Assembly (NCBI RefSeq): GCF_002409645.1
Contig: NZ_DHNR01000006.1
Location: 1 to 37,785 of the forward strand
Length of the DNA: 37,785 bases
From: Acetobacter sp. UBA5411
GTDB taxonomy: Bacteria > Pseudomonadota > Alphaproteobacteria > Acetobacterales > Acetobacteraceae
Direction of reading: 5' to 3'
Below are positions 1 to 8,614 of the stretch, piece by piece; the stretch's first letter is position 1; the number at the start of each line of letters is the position of its first letter. The position numbers were made by a program, and so were the translations under genes. Below the pieces are notes generated by a model, which made no database searches, had not been told where the DNA came from, and saw only the letters and a program-made list of their open reading frames with translations.

Positions 1-62
1 GAAACACGATCCAGCAACGGAAAACGCCCACGCGTGGGGATGGATCCGGACGTATCGCTCAT
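1..62 (-). CDS. dxs: 1-deoxy-D-xylulose-5-phosphate synthase, N-terminal fragment
   Basis: Only the first 20 codons lie in the window; the gene runs off its left edge. The minus-strand ATG at 62-60 is preceded by a GGAG ribosome site inside the end of ispA, and the gap to the ispA stop is 5 nt. The fragment contains RFPLLDRV, which resembles the LLDRV segment near the start of DXS proteins just before their SPADLR motif. DXS condenses pyruvate and glyceraldehyde-3-phosphate in the non-mevalonate isoprenoid pathway. The xseB-ispA-dxs gene order is common in Proteobacteria and supports the call. The assignment rests on this short peptide plus context. Confidence 0.75.
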   Translation of the reverse strand, partial: MSDTSGSIPTRGRFPLLDRV

Positions 63-67
63 GGCTC

Positions 68-1009
68 TCAGCTCCTGCGCTCTACGACGTAACGCGCAAG
101 GTCGCGCAGCCGATCGGCTTTCTCACCAAAAATATCAAGGGCATGGCAGGCACGATCGGCCAGCTTCTCGGCTTCCTTGCGGGCACCATCGATCCCCAGC
201 AGCGCCACAAAGGTGGACTTTTCGGCAGCCTGATCCTTGCCAGCCGTCTTGCCGAGTTCTTCCTCGGTCGCTGTCGCATCCAGAACATCGTCTGCAATCT
301 GGAAGGCGGCACCAATATCGCGACCGTAATTGGCGATACGTTCACGCTGTTCCGGATTCGCACCGCCCAGAATCGCGCCGGCTTCAGCCGAGTAGCGAAT
401 CAGGCAACCGGTCTTCAGAGCATGCAGATGGCTGACTTCCTTGAGGGAAAGGGCGCGGCCCTCGCCTTCCATGTCGATCATCTGACCACCGACCATGCCC
501 TGAGCGCCGGAAGCCTGCGCCAGAGCCAGCACCAACTGGATACGGACTGCCGCATCCGGGTGAGTCTCAGTCTCGGCCAGAACCTCAAAGGCGCGTGTCT
601 GAAGGGCGTCACCAGCGAGAATGGCTGTCGCTTCATCGAATTTGCGATGGGTGGATGGCTGACCACGGCGGAGATCGTCGTCATCCATCGCGGGCAGGTC
701 ATCGTGCACGAGAGAGTAGGCGTGCAGCATCTCGACTGAGGCCGCGGCGCGATATGCCCCTTCCTCGCCATCCTGTCCCGGGAACATGGATGCCACTTCC
801 GCCACAAGATAGCCGCGCAAACGCTTGCCACCGTCCAGTGTTGCGTAACGCATGGCGTCGATCACGCGGGCCTCAGGCCCGTCCACACGGGGGATCAGCC
901 GGTCAAGCATGCCCTCCACGGCAGCGGCACGTTGCTTGAGGGATATGCTCAGCGCTTCGGATGACATGCTGGAAGAAGCGGGGCTTTGGCTTGCACCGGG
1001 GTTGGTCAT
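68..1009 (-). CDS. ispA: Polyprenyl (farnesyl/geranyl) diphosphate synthase
   Basis: This cytosolic trans-prenyltransferase adds isopentenyl diphosphate to allylic diphosphates to give geranyl or farnesyl diphosphate, precursors of quinones, hopanoids and undecaprenol. The first Asp-rich motif reads DDLPAMDDDDLRRG and the second reads FQIADDVLD; both bind Mg-diphosphate. The HAYSLVHDD context is also typical. The ATG at 1009 gives 313 residues. A TTG four codons upstream overlaps the xseB stop (TGA at 1018-1020) and would couple the two genes, so the start is not certain. It sits between xseB and dxs, the usual isoprenoid cluster. I cannot tell the C15 from the C20 product length from sequence alone. 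Confidence 0.93.
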   Translation of the reverse strand: MTNPGASQSPASSSMSSEALSISLKQRAAAVEGMLDRLIPRVDGPEARVIDAMRYATLDGGKRLRGYLVAEVASMFPGQDGEEGAYRAAASVEMLHAYSLVHDDLPAMDDDDLRRGQPSTHRKFDEATAILAGDALQTRAFEVLAETETHPDAAVRIQLVLALAQASGAQGMVGGQMIDMEGEGRALSLKEVSHLHALKTGCLIRYSAEAGAILGGANPEQRERIANYGRDIGAAFQIADDVLDATATEEELGKTAGKDQAAEKSTFVALLGIDGARKEAEKLADRACHALDIFGEKADRLRDLARYVVERRS

Positions 1010-1017
1010 GACGAACT

Positions 1018-1248
1018 TCAATCCACGTTCTTGGCGTCAAGTGAGCCATCAGCCCGTTTGACGATAGCCTGCACGCGCTCTTCGGCCTCGCGCAGTTTAC
1101 TTTCACAGTGAGCACGCAGGGCCGCACCGCGTTCATAGGATGTGATGGCCTCTTCAAGCTTGAGCTGTCCGCCTTCAAGACTGCGAACGATCCGCTCAAG
1201 TTCGGTGAGGGCGTCCTCGAAGGACAGGGAATTCGTATCGCCCGTCAT
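1018..1248 (-). CDS. xseB: Exodeoxyribonuclease VII small subunit
   Basis: XseB is the small helical subunit of exonuclease VII, which degrades single-stranded DNA together with XseA. The protein of about 76 residues has the family pattern SFEDALTELERIVRSLEGGQLKLEEAITSYERG, which is nearly the whole conserved domain, followed by a charged helix (CESKLREAEERVQAIV). I chose the ATG at 1248 because GAGGA lies 11 nt upstream; ATG at 1260 and TTG at 1266 are also open. The gene ends at the start of ispA. xseA is not in the window. Confidence 0.9.
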   Translation of the reverse strand: MTGDTNSLSFEDALTELERIVRSLEGGQLKLEEAITSYERGAALRAHCESKLREAEERVQAIVKRADGSLDAKNVD

Positions 1249-1404
1249 GTCAAATAGCATCCTCAATAGGTCATCAAGCCGCTGCCCTTACCCCGCAGAC
1301 AGGCTGATGCCAAGACCGAAGGTGATATTCAGAGGCTACTTTGCCCTGCGAAATGGACGATTTTGCAACAGATGTCGCCTGTTCGCATCAGGTCCGCCAC
1401 CCGC

Positions 1405-1644
1405 TCAGGCGGGGGCATCGCTCTTTTTACGGATCACGAAAGACAGCACACCCGCCTCTTCTCCAAACGCGACAAGCGCGTGCCCGGTCTCCCGGCAGAA
1501 GCTGCGGAAATCGGCTGAAGAGGCGCGATCGGTCGCCAGCACGCGGAGATGGTCCCCGGCGGCAAGACCGCGCAGGGCCTTGTTGGCTTTCAGGACAGGC
1601 AACGGACAGGAGAGACCTCTCACATCCAGAAGAGTCTCACTCAT
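1405..1644 (-). CDS. TusA/SirA-family sulfurtransferase
   Basis: This is a 79-residue protein of the TusA/SirA/YedF fold, which carries a persulfide on one cysteine and passes sulfur on for tRNA thiolation or cofactor synthesis. The family CPxP motif is present as GLSCPLPVLKANKAL with Cys13, followed by the expected beta-alpha pattern (LRVLATDRASSADFRSFCRETGH). The ATG at 1644 has a GGGAGAG ribosome site about 6 nt upstream. It lies upstream of xseB with a 156-nt gap, so cotranscription is possible but not shown. Whether it is TusA itself or a YedF-like paralog is open. Confidence 0.88.
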   Translation of the reverse strand: MSETLLDVRGLSCPLPVLKANKALRGLAAGDHLRVLATDRASSADFRSFCRETGHALVAFGEEAGVLSFVIRKKSDAPA

Positions 1645-1788
1645 CTTTTCTCTCCCTGACTTTCAGCATTGCCGAACCGCGTTCCCATCCCAGCATTGCC
1701 TGCCCGGGTCTGGAACATGACTGCACTATCTGCTTTGAAGTAATCTTAACAGATCGTTTCGCACGATACGCAGTAACGGATAGTCAGC

Positions 1789-2718
1789 ATGAACAGCATA
1801 CGCCTTGGAATCGACCTGGGTGGCACCAAGATCGAAGTCGTGGCCATGAACCCCACCGGCGATATCCTTCTGCGTGAACGCGTGCCGAATCCGGGATCAT
1901 ACGAACCGATGATGATCGCCATCCGGGATCTGCTGGATTCCACCACCGCCAAGCTCGGGCTGGATGAAAGCGGTCGCGGCGCACGTCTTCCTTTCGGAAT
2001 CGGCATCCCCGGTTCGATCGACGACACGACCGGCCTGATCAAGAACGCGAACGCGACGTGGCTGAACACCATGCCGTTCGGTGTCGATCTCCCCAGAGTC
2101 ACGGGCCGTCAGGTCCGGGTCGAAAATGACGCCAACTGCTTCGCCCTGTCGGAGGCCATAGACGGCGCAGCGAGCGGACGCAACATCGTCTTTGGCATCA
2201 TCATCGGCTCCGGTATGGGCGGAGGACTGGTGGTAAACCGCAAACTCATCAGCGGCCATCACCACATCGCCGGCGAATGCGGACATATTCCCCTTCCTTG
2301 GCCGCGTCTGGAAGAGTTCCCGATGCCGCGTTGTTTCTGCGGAAACGAAGGATGTCTTGAACGCTTCCTTTGCGGCCCAGCTCTGGCTGCAGCGTGGAAA
2401 GGCGAAGGTTCCCGCAGCGCGGAAGGCATTGAGGAAGCCGCAGCAGCCGGAGATCGCAAAGCGCAGGCAGCCCTTGATTCCTATGTGGATTATCTGGCCC
2501 GCGCCTGCGCACTGTTCATCAACCTTCTGGACCCGGACGCCATCGTCTTCGGTGGCGGCGTATCCAACCTGAAAGCCACGCTTGCACGTGTGCCGGGACT
2601 GCTCCCGCGCAATGTCATAACGCCCGTTTGCAAGACAGAACTGCTTGTCAACAAACATGGAGACAGCTCAGGTGTCCGGGGGGCTGCGTGGCTTTGGGAC
2701 GTCGAGGAAATCCGCTGA
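1789..2718 (+). CDS. ROK-family sugar kinase, probable fructokinase
   Basis: ROK kinases phosphorylate free hexoses such as fructose, glucose or N-acetylglucosamine with ATP in the cytosol. The N-terminal phosphate-binding loop is DLGGTK (residues 9-14). VENDANCF holds the expected catalytic Asp near residue 114. A glycine-rich GSGMGGG follows. The ROK zinc signature is complete: a His in HHHIAGECGHIPLP, then CFCGNEGCLE. At 309 residues it has normal family length, and it looks most like Mak-type fructokinases. Substrate identity is inference. The start ATG has a GGATAG upstream. The last 30 nt overlap the likely start of dinB in another frame. Confidence 0.88.
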   Translation: MNSIRLGIDLGGTKIEVVAMNPTGDILLRERVPNPGSYEPMMIAIRDLLDSTTAKLGLDESGRGARLPFGIGIPGSIDDTTGLIKNANATWLNTMPFGVDLPRVTGRQVRVENDANCFALSEAIDGAASGRNIVFGIIIGSGMGGGLVVNRKLISGHHHIAGECGHIPLPWPRLEEFPMPRCFCGNEGCLERFLCGPALAAAWKGEGSRSAEGIEEAAAAGDRKAQAALDSYVDYLARACALFINLLDPDAIVFGGGVSNLKATLARVPGLLPRNVITPVCKTELLVNKHGDSSGVRGAAWLWDVEEIR

Positions 2719-4007
2719 ATGCAGGCAAGCACCCGGTTTTATGCCGGGATTGTCCGGACCTGTTCTGGCCACAGGGCAGCGCAGCCGTTTCACGCTGCCC
2801 CGTCTGCGGGTCCCGGCGGCTGGTTTCGCATCCTGAACTGAGTCGCCTTTCCATCGCCCATATCGATTGCGACGCCTTTTTCGCCAGCGTCGAAAAGCAG
2901 CGCCGTCCTGAACTGAAGGGGAAACCTCTTCTCGTGGGCGGCACAGGTGAGCGCGGGGTCGTAAGCACGGCCTGCTATATCGCCCGTCTGAACGGTGCCC
3001 GCTCCGCCATGCCGATGCGCCGCGCCCGCGAACTCTGTCCGGACGCCGTGATTCTTCCGCCCGACATGTCGGCCTATCGGACCGTGGCCGAAAGCATCCG
3101 GGTCATGATGCGGGAACTCACCCCGCTGGTGGAAGTAAAGTCCATCGACGAAGCAGTGCTGGACTTGTCCGGCACACGGGAACTCCACGGTGCTCCGCCC
3201 TGTGTCGTGGTCGCACGACTGGCGCAGCGGGTGGAGAGAGAGCTGGGTGTGACGATTTCGGTCAGCCTCGCCACCAATACCATGATGGCCAAACTCGCCG
3301 CCGGAATCGACAAGCCGCGCGGTTATGGCGTGATTGGTTCGGAAGCGCGGGAGTGGCTGGCGGATAAACCGGTCAGACTTCTACCCGGTATCGGCAAGGC
3401 TCAAGAGGACTCCCTGCAAAAGCGTGGCCTTGTAAAACTGGGAGCGATCGCCGCCCTGACGCCTGAAGAAGCTCTGCGCAGACTGGGGCCGCGTGGACCG
3501 GAGCTGGTGGCTCGGGCACGGGGAGAAGGCTCTAGAAAAGTCACACCTTTCCATCCGGTAAAATCCGTCAGCACCGAAGTGACATTCACGCGCGACATCC
3601 GGGACGCGACCCTGCTAGAACGGGAATTGTGGGATCTCTGTGAACAACTGGCGCTACGTCTGAAACGCAAGGAAGTCTCGACGCAGGGGATCTCGCTCAA
3701 ACTGCGCACGGCCAGTTTCCAGACCCGCAGTCGGGCGATGAAGCTGCATACCCCGACTGTTCTGCCAGATCGTCTGTTTCAGGCCGCCCGAACTCTTCTC
3801 GCAGCAGAAGTCGGTGATACGGCGTTCAGACTGATCGGCCTTGGTTCAAACGGGCTTGCGCCGCTGGATGATGCCGATCCGCCAGACCTTGCTGACGAAC
3901 AGACGCAGAGCCGGGTTGCCATGCAGCAGGCTATCGACGCCCTGCGCTCGCGATTTGGGAAAGCCGCCATTCAGCGCGGGCGGGCGCTGGGCGACAGGTC
4001 TGAATAG
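2688..4007 (+). CDS. dinB: DNA polymerase IV (Y-family) with N-terminal zinc ribbon
   Basis: This error-prone translesion polymerase extends past damaged template bases. Catalytic motifs are IDCDAFFASVE (first metal-binding acidic residue and steric gate) and KSIDEAVLDLSG (the SxDE motif). Next come a helix-hairpin-helix (LLPGIGKAQEDSLQKRG) and the little finger (KSVSTEVTFTRDI). Upstream of the palm is a four-cysteine module, CRDC then CPVCGS, with a His a few residues later, which looks like a zinc ribbon; I recall similar extensions in other alphaproteobacterial DinB proteins. There is no in-frame ATG before this module. Candidate starts are GTG 2688 (after a G-rich stretch), TTG 2694 or TTG 2628, all overlapping the kinase gene. 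Confidence 0.9.
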   Translation: MALGRRGNPLNAGKHPVLCRDCPDLFWPQGSAAVSRCPVCGSRRLVSHPELSRLSIAHIDCDAFFASVEKQRRPELKGKPLLVGGTGERGVVSTACYIARLNGARSAMPMRRARELCPDAVILPPDMSAYRTVAESIRVMMRELTPLVEVKSIDEAVLDLSGTRELHGAPPCVVVARLAQRVERELGVTISVSLATNTMMAKLAAGIDKPRGYGVIGSEAREWLADKPVRLLPGIGKAQEDSLQKRGLVKLGAIAALTPEEALRRLGPRGPELVARARGEGSRKVTPFHPVKSVSTEVTFTRDIRDATLLERELWDLCEQLALRLKRKEVSTQGISLKLRTASFQTRSRAMKLHTPTVLPDRLFQAARTLLAAEVGDTAFRLIGLGSNGLAPLDDADPPDLADEQTQSRVAMQQAIDALRSRFGKAAIQRGRALGDRSE

Positions 4008-4023
4008 ACCCTGTGCGGGCTGC

Positions 4024-4407
4024 TCAGACGTGAAAACTCATCCCGCAGCCGCACCGACCTTTTTCATTGGGATTGCTGAACACAAAACCGGACTCGAAAT
4101 CGCCCGTCTGGTAGTCCATCTGTGACCCGATCAGAAACAGCACGGCTTTCTGGTCGATCAGCACCGTGACACCCTGACTGGTGACACGCTCATCGCCGGG
4201 CGTACCCGCCTCATCGACAAAGTTCATGTCGTAGGCGTGGCCGGAGCAGCCTTTGGTGCTGACCGAAATGCGCAGCAACTGTCCGGCGTTCGCTCCTTTA
4301 TACAGCTCCCGCAGACGGTCAGCCGCTTTCTCCGTAAGCGTGATAACCGGCGGCAGCTCACGAACCGGACGGGAAGGAGCCTGGCCTGCTGAAGTCTGTG
4401 TATTCAT
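4024..4407 (-). CDS. sufA: A-type Fe-S carrier protein (SufA/ErpA-like)
   Basis: A-type carriers receive Fe-S clusters from the SufBCD scaffold and pass them to target enzymes. The 127-residue protein has the three ligand cysteines of the family, Cys54 in STKGCSGHAYDM and Cys119/Cys121 in RCGCGMSF, with VFSNPNEKG before the last pair. The ATG at 4407 has GGAGA about 8 nt upstream. It is the last gene of the SUF operon, 16 nt after sufT. An N-terminal tail of about 20 residues rich in Ser, Ala and Pro precedes the domain. SufA and ErpA roles cannot be separated by sequence alone. Confidence 0.92.
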   Translation of the reverse strand: MNTQTSAGQAPSRPVRELPPVITLTEKAADRLRELYKGANAGQLLRISVSTKGCSGHAYDMNFVDEAGTPGDERVTSQGVTVLIDQKAVLFLIGSQMDYQTGDFESGFVFSNPNEKGRCGCGMSFHV

Positions 4408-4423
4408 CTCGGCGTCTCCGGAC

Positions 4424-4876
4424 TCAGAACATGTTGAGGGCAAGGCGGGCCTCGTCGCTCATGCGCGACATATCCCACGGTGGATCCCACACGACATCGA
4501 CCTCTGCAGAGGTAACGCCTGGCACCTTTTCCACGGCCTCACGCACTTGCACGGGCAGTTCCTGCGCGCTGGGGCAGTTGGGAGCCGTGAGAGTCATTTC
4601 AACTTTCACGCGACCGTCATCATGCAGGTCAATCGCGTAGATCAGGCCAAGCTCATAGATATTCACCGGGATTTCCGGATCGTGCACTGTCGCGATCGCG
4701 TCGATCACGGCATCTTCCGATGGCGCACCGGTCGTAGCCGGCTGCACTTCTCCATCGGGCGTCCAGTGCGCAACCTGCCCCTGCTGCACCTCAGCAACAT
4801 CCTTGTTTTCAACAGACAACTCGGTGTCCTGCGGCGTCATCTTGCGTTCGTCCTGTGCGGGCATGGTATCGGTCAT
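4424..4876 (-). CDS. sufT: SUF-associated MIP18/DUF59 family protein
   Basis: SufT-type proteins (DUF59, related to PaaD and eukaryotic MIP18) help mature Fe-S proteins. The conserved blocks are HDPEIPVNIYELGLIY and LTAPNCPSAQELP with its single conserved cysteine, ending in WDPPWDMSRMSDEAR. The first 60 or so residues form a variable, hydrophilic tail. I chose the ATG at 4876 because it overlaps the sufU stop (ATGA) and has GGGGGAGG upstream; GTG 4921 and ATG 4906 would give longer products. The resulting protein is 150 residues. The biochemical role within this operon is inferred from family and position. Confidence 0.88.
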   Translation of the reverse strand: MTDTMPAQDERKMTPQDTELSVENKDVAEVQQGQVAHWTPDGEVQPATTGAPSEDAVIDAIATVHDPEIPVNIYELGLIYAIDLHDDGRVKVEMTLTAPNCPSAQELPVQVREAVEKVPGVTSAEVDVVWDPPWDMSRMSDEARLALNMF

Positions 4877-5307
4877 TGAGTGAGCGCCTCCCCCAGCGCT
4901 GTCCATGGCAATGTCGCACACCGCAGGCGGGAGCGATGGGTTCTCAAAGGGCGAAATGCCTGTAACCCCACGGGTAAAACATCCTCGTCCGCAACCATGT
5001 TCTGCGAAGAAGGGGTCTCAAGCATATCGGTAAACCGACGCCCCAATTCAAGAGCATCAGTAACGGAACGGCCTGTCACGGCTTCCGCCATCAGGTCAGC
5101 GGAGGCCATGCAGATTGCACAACCGCGTGTCTGGTGACGCACAGCGTCAATGGTCCCGTCGGTCGCACGCAGCGAAAGCGTCACGCGATCGCCACAGACC
5201 GGGTTATTCCCCTGCACCGTCGCCGTTTCCTCTTCCACGCTCCCCGAAAACTCAGGCTTGCGGGAACGGGAGAGAATCAGCGCATCGTAACAGGATGATC
5301 CGTCCAT
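4873..5307 (-). CDS. sufU: SufU-type / NifU N-terminal-like sulfur acceptor protein
   Basis: This protein has the NifU/IscU N-terminal fold. In SUF systems SufU accepts persulfide sulfur from SufS and hands it to SufB. The three ligand cysteines are visible in NPVCGDRV, GCAICMASADLM and RLRCATLPW, and Asp follows the first one (CGD), as in the zinc-binding SufU site. The ATG at 5307 gives 144 residues and lies 7 nt after sufS; the downstream end overlaps the sufT start by ATGA. No sufE gene is present in the operon, which fits SufU serving as partner of SufS. Confidence 0.9.
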   Translation of the reverse strand: MDGSSCYDALILSRSRKPEFSGSVEEETATVQGNNPVCGDRVTLSLRATDGTIDAVRHQTRGCAICMASADLMAEAVTGRSVTDALELGRRFTDMLETPSSQNMVADEDVLPVGLQAFRPLRTHRSRLRCATLPWTALGEALTQ

Positions 5308-5314
5308 GACCGGC

Positions 5315-6526
5315 CTATACGAAAAACTGCCGGATACGCTTGAGCGTTTCCGCAAGTGTATCGATTTCTTCTTCGGTCGTATAAATGCCGAAGCTGGCGC
5401 GCGCCGTGGCCGTCAGTCCCAGACGATGCATCAGAGGCTCGGCACAGTGATGCCCGGCCCTGACTGCGATCCCGTTGCGGTCCAGCAGCGTGGCGATGTC
5501 ATGGGGATGCACATCATCCATTGTAAAGGAGATGACCCCACCACGCTCTTTCGGCTTTCCGACGACCGAGAAACCCGGAACCTCAGGCAGCACGCGCAGG
5601 GCATGCTCTGTCAGAGCGGCTTCATGCGCACCGATGGCCTCGTAGCCAATGCTCTCAACCCAGTCGATGGCTGTGCCAAGGCCAACAGCTTCCACAATCG
5701 CCGGTGTGCCTGCCTCGAACTTTGCCGGAATGGGGGCCCAGGTGGACTTCTCGAACGTCACGCTCGAAATCATGTCGCCACCACCCATGAAAGGCGGCAT
5801 GGCTTCCAGCAGTTCTCCACGCGCCCACAGCACACCGATGCCTGTCGGACCATACAGTTTATGGCCGGTAAAAGTATAGAAATCCGCACCAAGTTTCTGC
5901 ACATCGACCTTGCGATGCACAACAGCCTGACTGCCGTCGAGCAGGATTTTTGCCCCTGCATCGTGCGCCATCGTCACCAGACGCTCGGCCGGCGTGATGG
6001 TGCCCAGCACGTTCGACATATGCGTGATGGCGACCAGAGCCACCTTGCCGTCTGAAAGCAGTCGACCATAGGCATCCAGATCAAGATCACCGTCATCGGT
6101 GATGGGCGCGACACGCAGCTCGATCCCGGCCCGATCACGCAGCATCTGCCACGGCACCAGATTGGCATGGTGCTCCATCTCGGAAATCAGCACAGCCTGT
6201 CCCGGCTTCAGCAGACTGCCGTAGGAATAGGCGACAAGATTGATCGCCTCGGTGCTGTTGCGGGTAAAGACAATCTCCTCACGCGCACCGCCAAGGAAGG
6301 ACGCCACGCGGTTGCGAGACGCCTCATAGGCTTCCGTCGCCCGCTCGCTCATCCAGTGCAGACCACGATGGATGTTCGCATATTGCGAGCGCATCATCTG
6401 CGACATGGCGTCTATGACAGCATCCGGCTTCTGGGCGGAAGCAGCACTGTCCAGAAAAACCAGCGGCTTTCCATGGACCTTTTCCGACAGGATCGGAAAC
6501 TGCGCTCTGATGTCTGCGATATTCAT
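5315..6526 (-). CDS. sufS: Cysteine desulfurase SufS
   Basis: SufS is a PLP enzyme that removes sulfur from cysteine as a persulfide for cluster assembly. It has 403 residues, the usual length for group II desulfurases. The Schiff-base lysine is K223 in FTGHKLYGPTGIGVLW, and the persulfide cysteine is C361 in RAGHHCAEPLM, a short-loop type that needs a dedicated acceptor such as SufU. The N-terminus VHGKPLVFLDSAASAQKP is typical of SufS. Its ATG overlaps the sufD stop (ATGA), which suggests translational coupling. Confidence 0.96.
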   Translation of the reverse strand: MNIADIRAQFPILSEKVHGKPLVFLDSAASAQKPDAVIDAMSQMMRSQYANIHRGLHWMSERATEAYEASRNRVASFLGGAREEIVFTRNSTEAINLVAYSYGSLLKPGQAVLISEMEHHANLVPWQMLRDRAGIELRVAPITDDGDLDLDAYGRLLSDGKVALVAITHMSNVLGTITPAERLVTMAHDAGAKILLDGSQAVVHRKVDVQKLGADFYTFTGHKLYGPTGIGVLWARGELLEAMPPFMGGGDMISSVTFEKSTWAPIPAKFEAGTPAIVEAVGLGTAIDWVESIGYEAIGAHEAALTEHALRVLPEVPGFSVVGKPKERGGVISFTMDDVHPHDIATLLDRNGIAVRAGHHCAEPLMHRLGLTATARASFGIYTTEEEIDTLAETLKRIRQFFV

Positions 6527-7824
6527 GCAGTTTTCTCCGCTGCACCAACGCGCTGGCTCAGGGCCGTTGCGAGTGTCTGATGCAGCACTGTCCGCAGCAT
6601 TTCATCTTCAACAAGGTCAACGGCTTCGACCAGAAAAGCCTCAACCAGCATCTGACGCGCCTGATCGTCAGGGATGCCACGGCTCCGCAGATAGAAAAGC
6701 TGGTCGTCATCCAGCGCGCCGACTGTCGCACCGTGGCTGCATTTGACGTCGTCTGCGTAAATCTCAAGCTCTGGCTTGGCATTGATCTCAGCAGAAGGCG
6801 ACAGAAGCAACGCCTGATTCATCTGGTAGCCATCGGTCTTCTGCGCAACGCGCTCGACCAGAACCTTGCCCTGAAACACGGCCCGCGAGTGATCCGAGAG
6901 AACATTGCGGACGGTCTGACGCGAGATGCAGTCAGGTGCCGCGTGCGCAATCACGCTGGTAATGTCGCCAACCTGCGAAGCAGCAAGAAGCTGTGCGCCA
7001 TTCACATGCACCGCAGCGTGATTGCCATGCATCGTGGCATGCACTTCATGACGCGCCATAACGGAGCCGAGGCCGAGTGTGAAGCTGTCATAGGCAGCCC
7101 GCACGGCGATGTCGGCATAGACCGTCGCCAAATGAACCGCGTTCTCGGCTTCCTGCTGGATCTTCACGTGCGTCAGGTGGGCTTTTTCGGCAATCGCGCA
7201 GGTCAGAACCGGATTGTGCAGATAAGCGCCTGCGTTTTCAGAAGCCGCGATTTCGATAACCGAGAGCGAAGCGCCCTCACCCAGCGTGATGCTGTGTCGC
7301 GGATGAAACGACACATCACTGTCCGTGCCAAGCGCCAGAGAGACGAGCACGAGTTGTCCAGCCTGCTTGCCCGGAGCCACTATGATCTGCACACCGTCAT
7401 CGGCCAGCGCGGTGTTCAGCGCGACCATGCCCTCACGATCGGGAGACGCCAGAATTCCGAAATCCGGTGACTGGACGAAGGATGTGCAGGACACGCCTTC
7501 TGGCAGGTCTGTCGATGACAGCGTCGGCGCGAACCGACCATTCACCAGCACCAGCCGGGGAAGCGTCGCAATCGCTGCATCCGGTGGCAGGATACGCGTC
7601 AGCGCAGCCTGAGCAGCTGTTTCATCAAAGCCGACGGGCGCATCAGCAAAAACACGTCCTGAGAGCGCCCGCAGATTGGTGTAATGCCACGCCTCAACTC
7701 GCGGTGTCGGAAGCCCCGTGCGGGCCAGAGCGCCAGCGGCAGCCTTGCGATCCTCGCCTTTCACATCGGAAAGACGGGCCGCAAACGGCTCAAGACTCAG
7801 CGTGATCGGTGCGATGGCGTTCAT
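6523..7824 (-). CDS. sufD: Fe-S cluster assembly scaffold subunit SufD
   Basis: SufD pairs with SufB and the SufC ATPase to form the SufBC2D scaffold. The 433-residue protein has the beta-helix repeat region and the C-terminal signature KCSHGATVGALDDDQLFYLRSRGIPDDQARQMLVEAF, shared by SufB and SufD. The His in CSHGA is the residue equivalent to the SufD cluster-site histidine. The start at 7824 has a strong AAGGAGG ribosome site and overlaps the sufC stop by ATGA. The far N-terminal domain is shorter and more divergent than the core, as is usual in this family. Confidence 0.95.
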   Translation of the reverse strand: MNAIAPITLSLEPFAARLSDVKGEDRKAAAGALARTGLPTPRVEAWHYTNLRALSGRVFADAPVGFDETAAQAALTRILPPDAAIATLPRLVLVNGRFAPTLSSTDLPEGVSCTSFVQSPDFGILASPDREGMVALNTALADDGVQIIVAPGKQAGQLVLVSLALGTDSDVSFHPRHSITLGEGASLSVIEIAASENAGAYLHNPVLTCAIAEKAHLTHVKIQQEAENAVHLATVYADIAVRAAYDSFTLGLGSVMARHEVHATMHGNHAAVHVNGAQLLAASQVGDITSVIAHAAPDCISRQTVRNVLSDHSRAVFQGKVLVERVAQKTDGYQMNQALLLSPSAEINAKPELEIYADDVKCSHGATVGALDDDQLFYLRSRGIPDDQARQMLVEAFLVEAVDLVEDEMLRTVLHQTLATALSQRVGAAEKTA

Positions 7825-8591
7825 GCCGCCTCCTTGAGAAAGGCTGCATAACCTTCCTCGTTGATCTGCTTGGCCAGTTCCGGACCGCCACTGCGGATGA
7901 TGCGACCCTTCGCCATGACATGCACACGATCCGGACCGAGATAATCGAGCAGTTTCTGATGATGCGTGATCACCAGCGCCGAGAAATCCGGTGAGCGCAG
8001 GTTCTGCACGCCTTCTGCGACAATCCGCAGCGCATCCACGTCCAGACCACTATCCGTCTCATCGAGAATGGCCAGCGTCGGCTGAAGCATGGTCATCTGA
8101 AGCACTTCGTTGCGCTTCTTCTCACCACCGGAGAAGCCGACATTGACATTACGCTTGAGCATGTCATCAGCCATCGAGAGATTCTTCGTGGCGGCGCGAA
8201 CAGCTTTCAGAAATCCGACAGCGTCCAGTTCCGGCGCGTTGCGTGCGCGGCGGACCGCGTTGACAGCGGTACGCAGGAAGTTGGCGTTGTTCACGCCCGG
8301 CAGCTCCACAGGCGACTGGAAGGCAAGGAAGATGCCGGCAGCAGCCCGCTCTTCCGGCTCCATGGCCAGCAGATCCTCACCCTTGAACAGAGCCGAGCCT
8401 GCCGTGACCTCATAGTCCTCACGGCCAGCAAGCACATAGGACAGGGTGGACTTGCCACAGCCGTTCGGTCCCATGATCGCATGCACTTCACCCGGCGGGA
8501 TGACCAGATCAACGCCGCGCAGGATTTCCTTTGGGGTGCCATCGGCGTCAATGCTGGCGTGCAGGCCGGAAATCTTCAGTAATTCGCTCAT
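7821..8591 (-). CDS. sufC: Fe-S assembly ATPase SufC
   Basis: SufC is the ABC-type ATPase that drives conformational change of the SufB-SufD scaffold. Walker A is GPNGCGKSTLS, the signature is FSGGEKKRNEV and Walker B is LAILDETDSGLDVDAL, with the H-loop VITHHQKLL. There are no membrane segments, as expected for this soluble family. The ATG at 8591 (256 residues) is chosen because GGAGAGGA lies about 9 nt upstream. ATG 8600 and GTG 8612 are alternatives. It starts 23 nt after sufB and overlaps sufD. Confidence 0.96.
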   Translation of the reverse strand: MSELLKISGLHASIDADGTPKEILRGVDLVIPPGEVHAIMGPNGCGKSTLSYVLAGREDYEVTAGSALFKGEDLLAMEPEERAAAGIFLAFQSPVELPGVNNANFLRTAVNAVRRARNAPELDAVGFLKAVRAATKNLSMADDMLKRNVNVGFSGGEKKRNEVLQMTMLQPTLAILDETDSGLDVDALRIVAEGVQNLRSPDFSALVITHHQKLLDYLGPDRVHVMAKGRIIRSGGPELAKQINEEGYAAFLKEAA

Positions 8592-8614
8592 TTCTTCCAT
8601 TCCTCTCCGCACGT

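Noticed and set aside
1400..1413. CCCGC-TCAG-GCGGG style hairpin over the stop of the TusA-like gene as a terminator
   Set aside because: The stem is only 5 bp and overlaps the stop codon, with no T-run on the minus strand.
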